53,923 nt of DNA from Saprospiraceae bacterium (GCA_016714765.1 JADKCF010000018.1:1-53923); one strand, 5' to 3'; shown: positions 17,705 to 27,686, counted from the first letter of the stretch. Notes: generated by a model not told the origin, from the letters alone. Numbers and translations are program-made.

Positions 17705-18502
17705 TCATTTATTAGTATGATTCTCGTAAGTGTGATTTTGGCGCAGGTGAAAAAATTTTTTTGCATTAAATGTCGTGATGGATGCAATCTGGGTGATGTC
17801 TGTTTCTTTTATTTCAGCCAGCTTTCCTGCAATGATGCGAAGATATGCACATTCATTGCGCTTGCCCCTGTGTGGTACAGGACTAAGGTATGGCGCATCT
17901 GTTTCGAGAACAAGGCTTTCTAATGGCAATTGTGCTACAACTTTATCTACTCCGGCATTTTTGTACGTGATGACGCCTCCTATGCCCATCAGGAAACCGG
18001 CATCTATAATCCTGCCAGCCTGCTCCGGTGTACCATTAAAACAATGAAAGATACCTGAAAGCCTTCCATCCTGCATGTCTGTAACGACCTGTATAGTCAG
18101 GTCCAGGGACTCCCGGGAATGAATAACAAATGGTAAACCTGCCTCTCTGGCCATGGATATCTGATACCTGAATACTTCTTCCTGTTCCTTTGCAAAGGTG
18201 GTATCCCAGTAGAGATCAATACCTATTTCTCCGATGCCACAAAATTTTTGCAGAGCTAGATGGGATTCCATTATTTTGAGTTCCTCCCGGCAATTCTCTT
18301 TTACATAACATGGATGAAGTCCTATCATAGCATGGCAGCCGCCGTGCTTTTCTTGTATCTCAAGCATTCTGTCTACAGAGCTGCTGTCAATATTGGGCAT
18401 GTATATATCTGTCACTCCTTGTTGGAAAGCATTTTCCAGCATTGAAGTCAGGTCTTCCGTAAATTCGTCACTGTAAATGTGAGCGTGTGTATCTATAAAC
18501 AT
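17705..18502 (-). CDS. tatD: TatD-family metal-dependent DNase
   Basis: 265 residues from ATG 18502, chosen because the family starts with the metal-binding MFIDTHAHIY. Other metal ligands are visible: GEIGIDLYWD (Glu and Asp), VIHSRES (His), GIFHCFNGTPEQA (His) and LETDAPYLSP (Asp). It is an amidohydrolase-fold exo/endo-deoxyribonuclease linked to DNA repair and turnover. It is divergent from the RNase H gene 30 bp away. Confidence 0.9.
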   Translation of the reverse strand: MFIDTHAHIYSDEFTEDLTSMLENAFQQGVTDIYMPNIDSSSVDRMLEIQEKHGGCHAMIGLHPCYVKENCREELKIMESHLALQKFCGIGEIGIDLYWDTTFAKEQEEVFRYQISMAREAGLPFVIHSRESLDLTIQVVTDMQDGRLSGIFHCFNGTPEQAGRIIDAGFLMGIGGVITYKNAGVDKVVAQLPLESLVLETDAPYLSPVPHRGKRNECAYLRIIAGKLAEIKETDITQIASITTFNAKKFFHLRQNHTYENHTNK

Positions 18503-18510
18503 TACTTTTG
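18503..18510 (+). promoter_or_regulatory. Bacteroidota -7 box TACTTTTG upstream of the RNase H gene
   Basis: TACTTTTG matches TAnnTTTG and is 22 bp before the GTG start at 18533. It abuts the divergent tatD start codon. Confidence 0.4.
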
Positions 18511-18532
18511 CACTTTCAATTTTTATCAATTC

Positions 18533-19162
18533 GTGGCAAAGAAACAAAAATATTATGTGGTTTGGGAAGGAAATGCCCCGGGAATATATACTTCATGGGA
18601 GGACTGTCAGCGCCAGATCCATGGCCACGCTACTGCAAAGTACAAATCCTTTGAGTCAAAAGCCGAAGCCGAATATGCTTCTACAAGAAATTATTACGAG
18701 TTTATCAAAAAAACGAGTCCCTCAAAAAAGAGCCCCCTTCAGAGTAAAAATGACATTTTAACCGATAGTATCTCCGTAGATGCAGCCTGCAGTGGTAATC
18801 CCGGTACGATGGAATATCAATGTGTAGATACCAATACAGGACGTCTAATCTTTCACCAGGGTCCATTTAAAGAAGGAACCAACAATATCGGAGAGTTCCT
18901 GGCACTGGTGCATGCCCTTGCCATGCTCAAAAAATACAATAATGATCATACTGCTATCTATACCGACTCTATCACTGCCATATCCTGGGTCAAAAATAAA
19001 AAAGTAAAATCCAATCTGGCACAGACGAAAAACAATGCTCAGATCTTTGACCTCATCCAAAGAGCTATTTTATGGCTTAATACCAATACATACTCCAACA
19101 AAATTCTGAAATGGAATACAGAAGCATGGGGTGAAATTCCTGCAGATTTTGGCCGGAAATAA
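18533..19162 (+). CDS. rnhA: Ribonuclease HI with N-terminal viroplasmin (RNA/DNA-hybrid-binding) domain
   Basis: 209 residues from GTG 18533, selected because it places KKQKYYVVWEG at the N-terminus, where the viroplasmin domain (YVVWEGNAPGIYTSWEDCQ) normally begins. The open frame upstream overlaps tatD and is not protein-like. The C-terminal RNase H domain has the carboxylate set: Asp in SVDAACSGNPG, Glu in NIGEFLALVHAL, Asp in IYTDSITAISWV, and a late Asp in GEIPADFGRK. It degrades RNA in RNA-DNA hybrids in the cytoplasm. Confidence 0.85.
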   Translation: MAKKQKYYVVWEGNAPGIYTSWEDCQRQIHGHATAKYKSFESKAEAEYASTRNYYEFIKKTSPSKKSPLQSKNDILTDSISVDAACSGNPGTMEYQCVDTNTGRLIFHQGPFKEGTNNIGEFLALVHALAMLKKYNNDHTAIYTDSITAISWVKNKKVKSNLAQTKNNAQIFDLIQRAILWLNTNTYSNKILKWNTEAWGEIPADFGRK

Positions 19163-19249
19163 TTAAAAAATTCTTGCCTGATACCAAAATCAAAGTAGAG
19201 AAGCTATTAAATTATAGTTATTATTTTATTTCAATATTGTAAAATAAGT

Positions 19250-19257
19250 TACATTTG
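19250..19257 (+). promoter_or_regulatory. Bacteroidota -7 box TACATTTG upstream of the 19279 lipoprotein
   Basis: TACATTTG is an exact TAnnTTTG match 21 bp before the ATG at 19279. No good -33 element was seen. Confidence 0.45.
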
Positions 19258-19278
19258 CCATCAATAAAAAAATGCAAT

Positions 19279-19668
19279 ATGAAAAACAAATTTATTTATG
19301 TTATTTTACTTTCTGTAGCATTCATTTCTTGTGGTAAGGATGAAGAGCCTACATGTTCTGTTTCTGATTTCGTGGGAACCTGGAAAGTTACCGGTGGTGA
19401 AGCTTGTATTTTAAATCAAGCAAATACCCTTACTATTACAGATGCTGGCTCAGGCAAAATTAAACCGGTATACACTGGTGGTGGTGTTACCAGCAATTTT
19501 ACAAACTGGACTGTAAGTGGTTGTGCCTTCAGCGGTAAGGTTGAAGAAACAAGTTTGGGTTTAAATGTCACGGTAGCGGGTACTCTTACAGACGGTAAAC
19601 TAACTATCAAAAATACTGGCACTTTCCTTGGCGGACCAGTTAATTGTACTGAAAACCTGACTAAGTAA
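19279..19668 (+). CDS. Small lipocalin-like lipoprotein
   Basis: 129 residues from ATG 19279, which begins a clean lipoprotein signal (MKNKFIYVILLSVAFISC, Cys18). The mature part begins with 'FVGTWKVTGG', the usual entry of lipocalin-like/META-type barrels. It then runs as alternating strands (SGKIKPVYTGGG, FSGKVEETSLGLNVTVAGTL). It has its own promoter box and terminator, so it is a single-gene unit. Ligand unknown. Confidence 0.65.
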   Translation: MKNKFIYVILLSVAFISCGKDEEPTCSVSDFVGTWKVTGGEACILNQANTLTITDAGSGKIKPVYTGGGVTSNFTNWTVSGCAFSGKVEETSLGLNVTVAGTLTDGKLTIKNTGTFLGGPVNCTENLTK

Positions 19669-19697
19669 CTCTTGAAGTTTGCATAGTAGTTTAAAAA

Positions 19698-19740
19698 AAC
19701 AGCTCGCAACCAATCAAATGGCTGCTAGCTGTTTTTTTTT
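19698..19740 (+). terminator. Rho-independent terminator
   Basis: The stem AACAGCT ... AGCTGTT, extended inward with GCAACCA/TGGCTGC (one mismatch), is followed by a run of T residues. Confidence 0.8.
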
Positions 19741-19877
19741 CTTTTTTAAGCTAGGTTTCTGAAATTTTTGTTCGCACTAATCTATCATTTATTGGGCATA
19801 AAATGTTCCAATCATCACGGATTGACACACAATGCAACATAAAATCAAGCAGTGAGATTGATTGTCAGTTACCCCTA

Positions 19878-20433
19878 TCAGACTCTGGCAAATTTTATTT
19901 TATAGTCGGCTTTGATTTTCCCCAGTTTGATGTCATTTAGTTTGCGTTGAATGAGCTTCTTTTTAAGAGGTTTTAGTTTTTCTACAAAAAGAACACCTTC
20001 TATGTGGTCGTATTCGTGCTGAATGACTCTGGCATTGATGCCTTCGTATATTTCGTCATGTTTTTTGAAATCCTCGTCCATATATTGGATTCTGACTTTA
20101 GCGGGCCTCTCTACATCCCCTCTGATATCCGGAATACTCAGGCAACCTTCTTCATATGACCATGGATCTCCTGTTTCCTCTACTATTCCGGCATTGATGA
20201 ATACTTTTTTATTCCCTCTTCTTTTTGCCGTCTTCCATGATTTGTATAGTATCTATGACAAAAACCCGAATGCCATGACCTACCTGTGGTGCTGCTATAC
20301 CTACACCATGGGCTGCATACATAGTCTCCCAAAGATTATCAATAAACTGTGACAACCCTTCATATTCTTTATCAATGTCGATGGCCTTCTTTTTTAAAAT
20401 GGGCTGGCCATAAGCAAATATTGGTAAAATCAT
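19878..20433 (-). CDS. def: Peptide deformylase, one frameshift
   Basis: All three family motifs are present: GVGIAAPQVG (residues ~43-52), EGCLSIPD (metal-binding Cys) and HEYDH (metal-binding His pair and catalytic Glu). The first ~74 residues lie in one frame ending with a stop after EDGKKKRE. The sense continues one base over as GNKKVFINAGIVEETGDPWS to KFARV. The shift lies between 20205 and 20226, at an A/G-rich run. The enzyme removes the formyl group from nascent proteins and is essential, so a sequence error is likely. It follows ruvX by 7 bp. Confidence 0.85.
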
Positions 20434-20440
20434 AAATACT

Positions 20441-20851
20441 TCAAATATGTTTTAAATATCTTTGCAGAATAACAACTGCACTTACTTTATCTATCAATGC
20501 TTTATCCTGTCTCTTTTGTTTACCCACACCACTGTCAAATATAATCTGTCTGGCATGCTTGGATGAAAACTGTTCGTCCCCGTAATCTACCGCTATGAGA
20601 GGCCACCTGATGGAAAATTGCTTGACAAACCCTTCGATATTTTCCTTCAGATATGTAAAATTTCCATCTTTATGGACTGGTAGCCCCACTACCATTTTCT
20701 CAACGCTTTCTTTACTTATATAGTTTTCCAAAAAAGCAAATAATCTATCTGTTTCGACAGTGTCCAATCCGGTCACAATGATTTGTAATGGATCAGTGAC
20801 GGCAATGCCACACCTTTTCGAACCGTAATCTATACCTAAAATTCTCGCCAT
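20441..20851 (-). CDS. ruvX: Putative pre-16S rRNA nuclease / Holliday junction resolvase, YqgF family
   Basis: 136 residues, the full usual length. It starts with MARILGIDYGSKRCGIAVTD (RNase-H-fold catalytic Asp). It continues with VVGLPVHKDGN and VDYGDEQFSSKHA, and closes with KALIDKVSAVVILQRYL, all standard YqgF positions. It is first gene of a ruvX-def unit. A TACCTTTG box lies just 8 bp upstream, implying a very short leader. Confidence 0.9.
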   Translation of the reverse strand: MARILGIDYGSKRCGIAVTDPLQIIVTGLDTVETDRLFAFLENYISKESVEKMVVGLPVHKDGNFTYLKENIEGFVKQFSIRWPLIAVDYGDEQFSSKHARQIIFDSGVGKQKRQDKALIDKVSAVVILQRYLKHI

Positions 20852-20858
20852 TTGGCTG

Positions 20859-20866
20859 CAAAGGTA
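20859..20866 (-). promoter_or_regulatory. Bacteroidota -7 box TACCTTTG upstream of ruvX
   Basis: The minus strand reads TACCTTTG, matching TAnnTTTG, ending 8 bases before the start codon. The transcript would be nearly leaderless. Confidence 0.4.
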
Positions 20867-20883
20867 CTAAAAATAAATAAAAA

Positions 20884-20914
20884 GACCCCCTTCAGATTGC
20901 TCTGAAGAGGGGTC
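20884..20914 (-). terminator. Terminator of the large T9SS gene
   Basis: The stem GACCCC.TTCAGA / TCTGAA..GGGGTC has a 4-base loop and is followed on the minus strand by TTTTTATTTATTTTT. It lies 38 bp past the stop at 20952. Confidence 0.8.
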
Positions 20915-20951
20915 CCATCCCAAAAACAGTAATTTTTATAATGAAAAGTGA

Positions 20952-23900
20952 TTATTCGATCACTACCATTTTTCTCGTTGCTGTAAATTCACCGCCTTTC
21001 AGTACATAATACATCACACCGGTGTTAACTTCACTCTTATTTATTTCAAGTGTATTGTATCCTTTTGCTCCACTGATGTTGAAAGTACGAACAACTTTTC
21101 CTGTAACATCATATATAGACATTGTTACAGGCATAGATTCCGGCAATTCAAAACCTATGATAGTGTTTACATTGAATGGATTTGGCGTGTTCTGATGTAA
21201 TACAAATTCGCTTTGATTGGTCCTTTCTGTAACCTTCCAGGCTATTTCCGCTACATTGGCCTCTGCATCATATGCTTCTGCTTTTGTCACTGATGAATTC
21301 AGTCTGATAGCTTCAGCAATAGTACCATGGTCTTTAGCAGTGAAAGTCACTGTAAATAATGTTTCGTTTCCTGCAAGACTTATACCTGCAGCATCATTCC
21401 AGCTGGCAGTCAGTGTTCCGTTATGAACGTTTGCAAACCCGAAGTTACTGTCATTGACATTGATAGATACAGGGTCGATGCTTACAAGTGACATCAATTC
21501 ACTGTCAAAATCAAGCGTAAATTGTATACCTGTCAGCTGGCTGATATCGGCTGTTCTTACAGGGACAACAATTTTCTGTCCGTTTTCGAATGTAGCATTA
21601 TCAGTCGTGAGTACAAATTTGTTGTTGGATCTTGATTCAACAATATTGCTGTGCACATTGGCTTTAGCATTACCATTGACATCACCCACTTTGACAGCTA
21701 CGAAATCGGAAATCATATCTGTATTAAGATTGTCAATATTATAGACTTCTGGGAAGGCCTCTCCTTGTGCAAAATTTACATCATGGAAACTGTATGATTT
21801 GTCTACAAATCTCCAGGATTTATTGTTTGTGAAGGATGTTGTGGTTCCCAATACAAGTTTTCTCAACTCTACAAGGTCAGCTGCAGAGATTTTACCGTCC
21901 TTGGTAACGTCAGCTGCGATTTGCTTGTATGGTGTATTAAGTTTGTCCATTCCCAAAATGTGTCTTTGTATCATTACAAGGTCAAGAGTAGATATACCAT
22001 TGATATGATCGTCATTCTTTTCAGGAGTCACTACGTATTGACCACCTGCAGTGATATTACTGAAGGCAAATGCACCATTGGCACCTGTCATAGCAGTAAA
22101 TTCAGAACCTAACAGGCTAACATGAGCCTCTTCCAGAAGATCATTGTTTTCAGTAGCTATTGCTCCTTTTACGCTCAGTTTGTTGCCCTGGCAAATATCA
22201 TTGTTATCCTGTACATCTATGAAGGTGGTCACTGATGATTGTACTACATCACCTGCAGGAGTCAAAGCAGCAACATATATTGTCACATCTTCCTGACCGA
22301 GATTATCACAGTCATAGACCGCGTTCGGAGTACCTACCATCTGACCTGCAGCGTTGACAGATACAGGTGTGAATGACAATAATACAGGATATCCGCAAGG
22401 ATGGCTGCTTCCATTGTCAAAATCAGAAGCCCATATTTCTGCCATACCTTCATTTTCACCTATTTTCATAAGGCTGATCGCCAAACCTTGCTTCACATAT
22501 GCATTGGGTGCTTTTCTGTTGATGATGCTGAATAATTGTTCCTTTGATGTTAGGTTACCACATTTATCTTCAAATGTATACACGATTTTGTGCTTACCTA
22601 CAGGGTATGAGCCTGAAGCATTGATACTGTTTCCTGTGCCTGAAACTTCAGATAAGAACGTACCATCATTTCCAAGGTCTATTTTATAACTGTTTTTTAA
22701 TACTGTAGTACAAACATCTGTAGCACTTGCAGTAAGTGAAATAGTACCAGATGCACAAGCAGCATCATATGTGTCAGCAGATACTGAAGGTGCCAATGTT
22801 GCAAAAACCGGAGCTACATTGTCGATGACTTTGATTTCCTGTACATATTTCCAGGTCTGATATCCACCACCTGTCAGAGGATGGCACCAGTCGATCACAG
22901 TCCATGTTCTGAGTATTTTGAAACAAGCCGGGCTGGTAGGATTGTTGAAAGAAAACACTTGGTCTTCATACTGTGAACCTACCAGTGAACATGCACCGTC
23001 AGTCAGAATCGGAGAGCCCAAGGCTGCAGGCAATAAGGTAGCAGCGTTTGGATTGCCACAACCATTAACAGTTGCATCTGCCGGCCATTGATCTTCTGAA
23101 GGTCCTTCATAAACCTGATCTTTTGATGGTTCGAATGTTATAGTCTGTACACAGCTGGCTGTTCGCCCACCTGCATCCGTTACAGTAAATGTCCTTTTGA
23201 TGGTACCTACACGGCAAGCATTGATGGTAATAACAGAATCCTGAGTCAATCTTGGATTTTCGCAGTTGTCAGTAGCCACAGGCCATCCGAAGTCTTTTCT
23301 AAGATTCTTAGGATCGTAAGCAAAGTCACATGCTACTGTCATGTCTGCAGGGCAAGTAATAACCGGTCCTATCTTATCCTGAATGATAGCACTTACCATA
23401 CAGTCGTTAAAGTTACCGGATGCATCGATGGCTCTGAGTCCCACCATTTTGTTGGACCCTATATCAGCACAGCAAAACTGAGCAGCTGCACTCCATCCAC
23501 ATGGATCAGTGATTTCCACTACATATTTTACAAATGCCTCTTCATTTCCAATATCTCTCCATTTAAGGTTTCTTCTTTGTACTACATAATCTCCAGATCC
23601 GTCAGGTTCTGTATTAGCCCATGGCATGGTATAAGTAGTAGTGGCACCACTTTCCCACTTAAAGCTACCTTCTTTGTCTTTGTCAGACAGACCGATCAGA
23701 AGTCTGTTATAATCATCAGGTAAGTTTTCATATGCTTTTTCTGCAACCCAGTTGGCTTCAGCCAGTGATTCATAAGAAACTACATAACCCCCCATTGCTT
23801 TGGCTGTTTTGTAAGCTACCGGAGCCATGGCTGCATGCTGTGACAAATAATAATAATGTTTATTGGCACCTGTTCCATACTCACCCAGTAAAGTAAAACC

Positions 23901-25340
23901 AGGGAATTCAGGAGTTTCGCATGGTGCACAATTGGTATTATTCATTCTTCTTACAAGTAGTTTTGCCAGCGAGCACTCATCATAACTACCATCATCAAAG
24001 ACAGTAGCAGGAACCCATGCAGACCCGTCAGATGTAAGTCCAATCGTAGCAAATTCATCACAGATGGCTACTGGTGGAGTATTATCTTCTACCTCTACTA
24101 CAATAGAAGCAGTGGATTTATTGTAACAAGCATCATACGCAGTATATACCGCTACGTGTGTACCTACAGGCAATTGTACTGTCTTAGAAGCACCGTGTTT
24201 GATAAATACACCCGGCACACTAAGGTTTCCGTTAGGATATACTGTAATATCAAGGGTCAAATCAGCTGTTGCTGCACAGTTGTCTGAAAGAACTGCATTG
24301 GCAAATGTGACTACACCCTCACAAGTATGATTGCTCGTAGAAGCTTTGACATCGCTTAGTGGTGCAAATACAGGCCCCTGAGAGTCTTTTACTTCAATGA
24401 TTTGGACATGCGGGGTTCTCGTTCTGTTGTCACAAGACCATTCTATAACTGTCCAGGTTCTCATTATTTTTGTTACACAACCTATATTAGGGAGGTTGGT
24501 ATCTGAATATGATACCATCAGGTTGCAATATAAGTCAGGATCAGGATAAAGCTTCAATCCATCCAAAGAAGGTACACCTGTGCCAGGAAGTACGACAACA
24601 CCCTCTGCATTCTTAACATCCAGTGGACTAGGATTTCCATTGGGTAATGCTGCCCAAGGGCCTTTACAAGCCAACTCAGTAGCCGTTGCCACAGTATAAT
24701 TAAGTGGCATAGCTATACTAGCCAGACTTGGTATTCTCATCACATCTATCGTGATAGTACACGGCAAAGATTTGTTATTGAAAATATCAGTGGCCTGATA
24801 GGTCCTTACTATTCTTTTGAGTACATTAGCAGGGAAATTACTACAGTTGTTCACTGTAATAGTTTCGCTGATTGTATCCAGTTTTGCAACAGCACAATTG
24901 TCACTCACTACAGGTACATAAGTGCTCATCTGCGCACAACTCAAAGCAAGTACTCCTGTAGGGCAGGTGATAACAGGCTTTATTTTGTCTTCAATGACAA
25001 GCTTAGACCAGCAGGAGTTAGTGCCGTTAGACACTTTTCCGTAAAGTGTTTTGCCTGCATGACTGCAATTGACATCAGGACTACCAGCTATAGGGTTGCC
25101 GGTAGGTGTGAGCATTACAGTTACAGTTTGAGTACCCGCACAAGTGCTGTTGTCAGCCAACAACATAGATGCAGTTACAGTAGCTTCACCGTCTTCGTCC
25201 AGTGAAACCTGAACACTCTCCTTACAGGCACATGACTGTGCATAAGAGAAGGTGATGCTAATTGTGCTGATGAACAAGACTGTAAAGAGTCTTGCCAAAA
25301 AGCCCGATCGCGTAAAATTTGTTTCCATCATGAGATCCAA
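20952..25340 (-). CDS. Large multidomain T9SS surface protein with HYR-like, C-type lectin-like, dockerin and cohesin-like regions
   Basis: 1462 residues. A signal peptide ends near SITFSYAQ. Residues ~110-1000 hold several HYR-type repeats (DKIKPVITCP, VVSDNCAV, DKIGPVITCPADMTVAC), rich in paired Cys. A C-type lectin-like domain lies at about 478-610 (YYLSQHAAMAPVAYKTAKAM, LLIGLSDKDKEGSFKW, NTEPDGSGDY). A CarboxypepD-type fold (about 1050-1110) is followed by a dockerin type I pair (NDDHINGISTLD and DVTKDGKISAADLVELRKLV, about 1110-1165). A cohesin-like domain follows at about 1240-1370 (VPVRTADISQLTGIQFTLDF). The last ~85 residues are a T9SS sorting domain (HQNTPNPFN... MVVIE). It is probably a cell-surface adhesin or scaffold. 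It is a single-gene unit with its own promoter and terminator. Confidence 0.85.
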   Translation of the reverse strand: MDLMMETNFTRSGFLARLFTVLFISTISITFSYAQSCACKESVQVSLDEDGEATVTASMLLADNSTCAGTQTVTVMLTPTGNPIAGSPDVNCSHAGKTLYGKVSNGTNSCWSKLVIEDKIKPVITCPTGVLALSCAQMSTYVPVVSDNCAVAKLDTISETITVNNCSNFPANVLKRIVRTYQATDIFNNKSLPCTITIDVMRIPSLASIAMPLNYTVATATELACKGPWAALPNGNPSPLDVKNAEGVVVLPGTGVPSLDGLKLYPDPDLYCNLMVSYSDTNLPNIGCVTKIMRTWTVIEWSCDNRTRTPHVQIIEVKDSQGPVFAPLSDVKASTSNHTCEGVVTFANAVLSDNCAATADLTLDITVYPNGNLSVPGVFIKHGASKTVQLPVGTHVAVYTAYDACYNKSTASIVVEVEDNTPPVAICDEFATIGLTSDGSAWVPATVFDDGSYDECSLAKLLVRRMNNTNCAPCETPEFPGFTLLGEYGTGANKHYYYLSQHAAMAPVAYKTAKAMGGYVVSYESLAEANWVAEKAYENLPDDYNRLLIGLSDKDKEGSFKWESGATTTYTMPWANTEPDGSGDYVVQRRNLKWRDIGNEEAFVKYVVEITDPCGWSAAAQFCCADIGSNKMVGLRAIDASGNFNDCMVSAIIQDKIGPVITCPADMTVACDFAYDPKNLRKDFGWPVATDNCENPRLTQDSVITINACRVGTIKRTFTVTDAGGRTASCVQTITFEPSKDQVYEGPSEDQWPADATVNGCGNPNAATLLPAALGSPILTDGACSLVGSQYEDQVFSFNNPTSPACFKILRTWTVIDWCHPLTGGGYQTWKYVQEIKVIDNVAPVFATLAPSVSADTYDAACASGTISLTASATDVCTTVLKNSYKIDLGNDGTFLSEVSGTGNSINASGSYPVGKHKIVYTFEDKCGNLTSKEQLFSIINRKAPNAYVKQGLAISLMKIGENEGMAEIWASDFDNGSSHPCGYPVLLSFTPVSVNAAGQMVGTPNAVYDCDNLGQEDVTIYVAALTPAGDVVQSSVTTFIDVQDNNDICQGNKLSVKGAIATENNDLLEEAHVSLLGSEFTAMTGANGAFAFSNITAGGQYVVTPEKNDDHINGISTLDLVMIQRHILGMDKLNTPYKQIAADVTKDGKISAADLVELRKLVLGTTTSFTNNKSWRFVDKSYSFHDVNFAQGEAFPEVYNIDNLNTDMISDFVAVKVGDVNGNAKANVHSNIVESRSNNKFVLTTDNATFENGQKIVVPVRTADISQLTGIQFTLDFDSELMSLVSIDPVSINVNDSNFGFANVHNGTLTASWNDAAGISLAGNETLFTVTFTAKDHGTIAEAIRLNSSVTKAEAYDAEANVAEIAWKVTERTNQSEFVLHQNTPNPFNVNTIIGFELPESMPVTMSIYDVTGKVVRTFNISGAKGYNTLEINKSEVNTGVMYYVLKGGEFTATRKMVVIE

Positions 25341-25820
25341 TTTTGAGTTTAAAAAAAATTAATAAATGTTTATCACTCCACACGAAAACCGCTCCGCATA
25401 TGAGTTTTTTAAAATGTTATGAAATCCATACTTATGTATAATACATCTGTAGTCTACCTGATATTTTTCAGCCTACAGCTGCTTTTTCAGTATACAAATG
25501 CACCATTCGGCTCCCTCAGGAGACCACAAAAAAACTACTGTAATTGGGTATTACTTTTATATGTTATTACATAGCATTACACGAGCGGTGAAAGCTTGTG
25601 AATACTATTACAGCACAAATGTAAATTTTTTATAATATGTATTACAATGATTTGTAATCTTTTTTTGATAATTTTTTTCCGTGATGCATAGTTTGCTGCT
25701 ATATAATATATTACATATTTAAATAATATGAAAGTATTTTCATCTCCATATTTACAACTTATAATTGGAATATTTTAACCTCCTATCCGGAGATGAGTGA
25801 TGATAGACATCAGCTTTGCC
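25341..25820. other. 480-base gene-free stretch
   Basis: No coding frame is supported. It holds the upstream region of the large T9SS gene, including the TACATTTG promoter at 25616, and the 3' end of the S41 protease gene. It is AT-rich, with the runs ATTACA/TGTAAT repeated several times between 25550 and 25670. No further feature was recognised. Confidence 0.5.
25616..25647 (-). promoter_or_regulatory. Bacteroidota-type promoter of the large T9SS gene
   Basis: On the minus strand a TTG (25645-25647) is followed after 21 bases by TACATTTG (25616-25623). This matches the Bacteroidota -33 TTG / -7 TAnnTTTG arrangement. It would give a long 5' leader of about 270 bases before the start codon at 25340. 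Confidence 0.5.
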
Positions 25821-27458
25821 CTATTTGTAGTTTTGAGGACTTCTGTTGGTCGATATGAGCTTAATGGCTGACGTAAGGTACTCATCACTATTTATGGAGT
25901 ACTTTTTTCTTTCTTCATTGTCCAAAACATATTTGCTCATGTAAGTTTTTACATCATTATCAAAGTGAAGAAAGATTTTTCCGGGTTTTAAATCCTTGAA
26001 GGACTCAGATTCTTTTTGAACGAACGCTTCAAAACCACTAATATATGATGCAGGCAGTGACCAGTTTGCCAGAGACTGATGGTCTTTTGGTATGATACCT
26101 CGATTTGCTGACACATATTTATAGGTATACTCCGGAATATATGACCGAAGCTCTAGTGTTGTATGATCTTTGTACATGCTGTCGAGCGATATAAATACAT
26201 CAGGGGTGATACCGCCGCCACCTGTCACTGGACGCTTGAGGAGCAATGTTTGATATTTTTTACCGTTTTTGACCAGTAAACTGTCTTTGTGAAACAGATC
26301 ACCGTTTTTGTATCTGGCAGCCAGATCTTCGTCGTAGTTTTCTCTGTCTGTATAGTCTCTTTGGATAGACCTGCCGGTAGGTGTAAAGTACTTTGCCACA
26401 GTCAGGCGGACAGCACCTCCATTATTGAGGTTATATTGCTCCTGCACAAGGCCTTTACCAAAAGATCTTCTGCCTACGACTAGTCCTCTATCCCAGTCCT
26501 GGATAGCTCCGGCAATAATTTCGCTGGCAGATGCAGAATTTTCATCTATCAAAACGACAACTTTATCTATGTCAAAAAATCTCTTGCCATTGCTTTTGTA
26601 TTCATTGCGTTTGCTGTTACGACCCTCTGTGTAGAGCAACAGCTTATCTTTCTCTGCAAATATCTGACATAGTATATTGGTTGCCTCGGGAAGGTATCCG
26701 CCCGGATTGTCTCTCAGATCCAGTATGACATGTTTGGCTTTCTTGGTCTCAAAGTATTTTTCCACTTCCTCCATATATTCTTTGTAGGTGTTGGTGCCGA
26801 ATCTGTCGATTTTGATGTAGGCCGTTTGTATCTCCGGCAGCAGGTAAGAACTGACTGTCCGGACAGGAATATCTGACACCATGATTTCCAAAATCATTTT
26901 TTTACTTCCTCTTAATACACCTATCTTTACTTTGGTTCCATCTGCTTTTCTGAGCATCTGCCTGATGCGGCTGTAATCCAGGGATTGACCCGAAACTTTA
27001 TTACTGTCAATAGTGATGATTTTATCAAATGGCTGAATTCCGGATTTTTTTGCAGGACTATTGTCCAAAACGGAGCTAACAAAGACCGTATCATCTACAA
27101 AAAAATTTTCAATCCCTATGCCATTGTACGAACCGTCCATCTGGTCATTGACATCTCCTACTTCGTGAGGTGACAGGTATATAGAGTGTGGATCCAGCTT
27201 CGAAAATACAGCGGTAAGCGCCTCGTCAATCAGTATATTGCCATCGACTTTCTCTACATACTTATTTTCTACAAAACGTATCAACTCCTCTACCCTTCCG
27301 GTCATCATCATACTGTCGGCAGGAAAATCCAATGTACTAACAAGGGTGTTTTCTGGCTTTTCATTGATTTTGTAACCTACCATCATACCTATCGCCATAC
27401 ATGCAGATAGTAATAGTGGTTGCAAAATGTTATATGATGGTTTGTTTTCTTGTTCCAA
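25821..27458 (-). CDS. S41 family C-terminal processing peptidase (CtpA-like)
   Basis: 545 residues: an N-terminal membrane anchor (LLLSACMAIGMMVGYKI), a PDZ domain around residues 90-180 (GIGIENFFVDDTVFVSSV, SPAKKSGIQPFDKIITID) and the S41 catalytic core. The nucleophile Ser lies in ENSASASEIIAGA and the general-base Lys in RRSFGKGLVQE. Upstream the substrate-groove signature VILDLRDNPGGYL is clear. It works in the periplasm, cleaving near protein C-termini. It is transcribed alone. Confidence 0.9.
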   Translation of the reverse strand: MEQENKPSYNILQPLLLSACMAIGMMVGYKINEKPENTLVSTLDFPADSMMMTGRVEELIRFVENKYVEKVDGNILIDEALTAVFSKLDPHSIYLSPHEVGDVNDQMDGSYNGIGIENFFVDDTVFVSSVLDNSPAKKSGIQPFDKIITIDSNKVSGQSLDYSRIRQMLRKADGTKVKIGVLRGSKKMILEIMVSDIPVRTVSSYLLPEIQTAYIKIDRFGTNTYKEYMEEVEKYFETKKAKHVILDLRDNPGGYLPEATNILCQIFAEKDKLLLYTEGRNSKRNEYKSNGKRFFDIDKVVVLIDENSASASEIIAGAIQDWDRGLVVGRRSFGKGLVQEQYNLNNGGAVRLTVAKYFTPTGRSIQRDYTDRENYDEDLAARYKNGDLFHKDSLLVKNGKKYQTLLLKRPVTGGGGITPDVFISLDSMYKDHTTLELRSYIPEYTYKYVSANRGIIPKDHQSLANWSLPASYISGFEAFVQKESESFKDLKPGKIFLHFDNDVKTYMSKYVLDNEERKKYSINSDEYLTSAIKLISTNRSPQNYK

Positions 27459-27686
27459 TGCTTCAAAATATTTTACAAGGAGAATATAGACATTTAATAT
27501 ATATCCAATTTCCTGCCAAAGTGTAAAAATAAGGCTATTTGCCGAAAATTAAAAAATCGAATGCTAAAGCGCTTTGCTGTCAATCGGCACTTTATAAAAC
27601 ACAAAGGTGGTGAAAGTATATAAATAATTTCCTGCCAAATGCCTCCAAAATCAATATTTATACCCAATTTTGTAAAAAATATCTCC

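Noticed and set aside
21217..22689. Plus-strand open frames inside the large T9SS gene
   Set aside because: Shadows of a 1462-residue gene with full domain order; none shows a protein family pattern.
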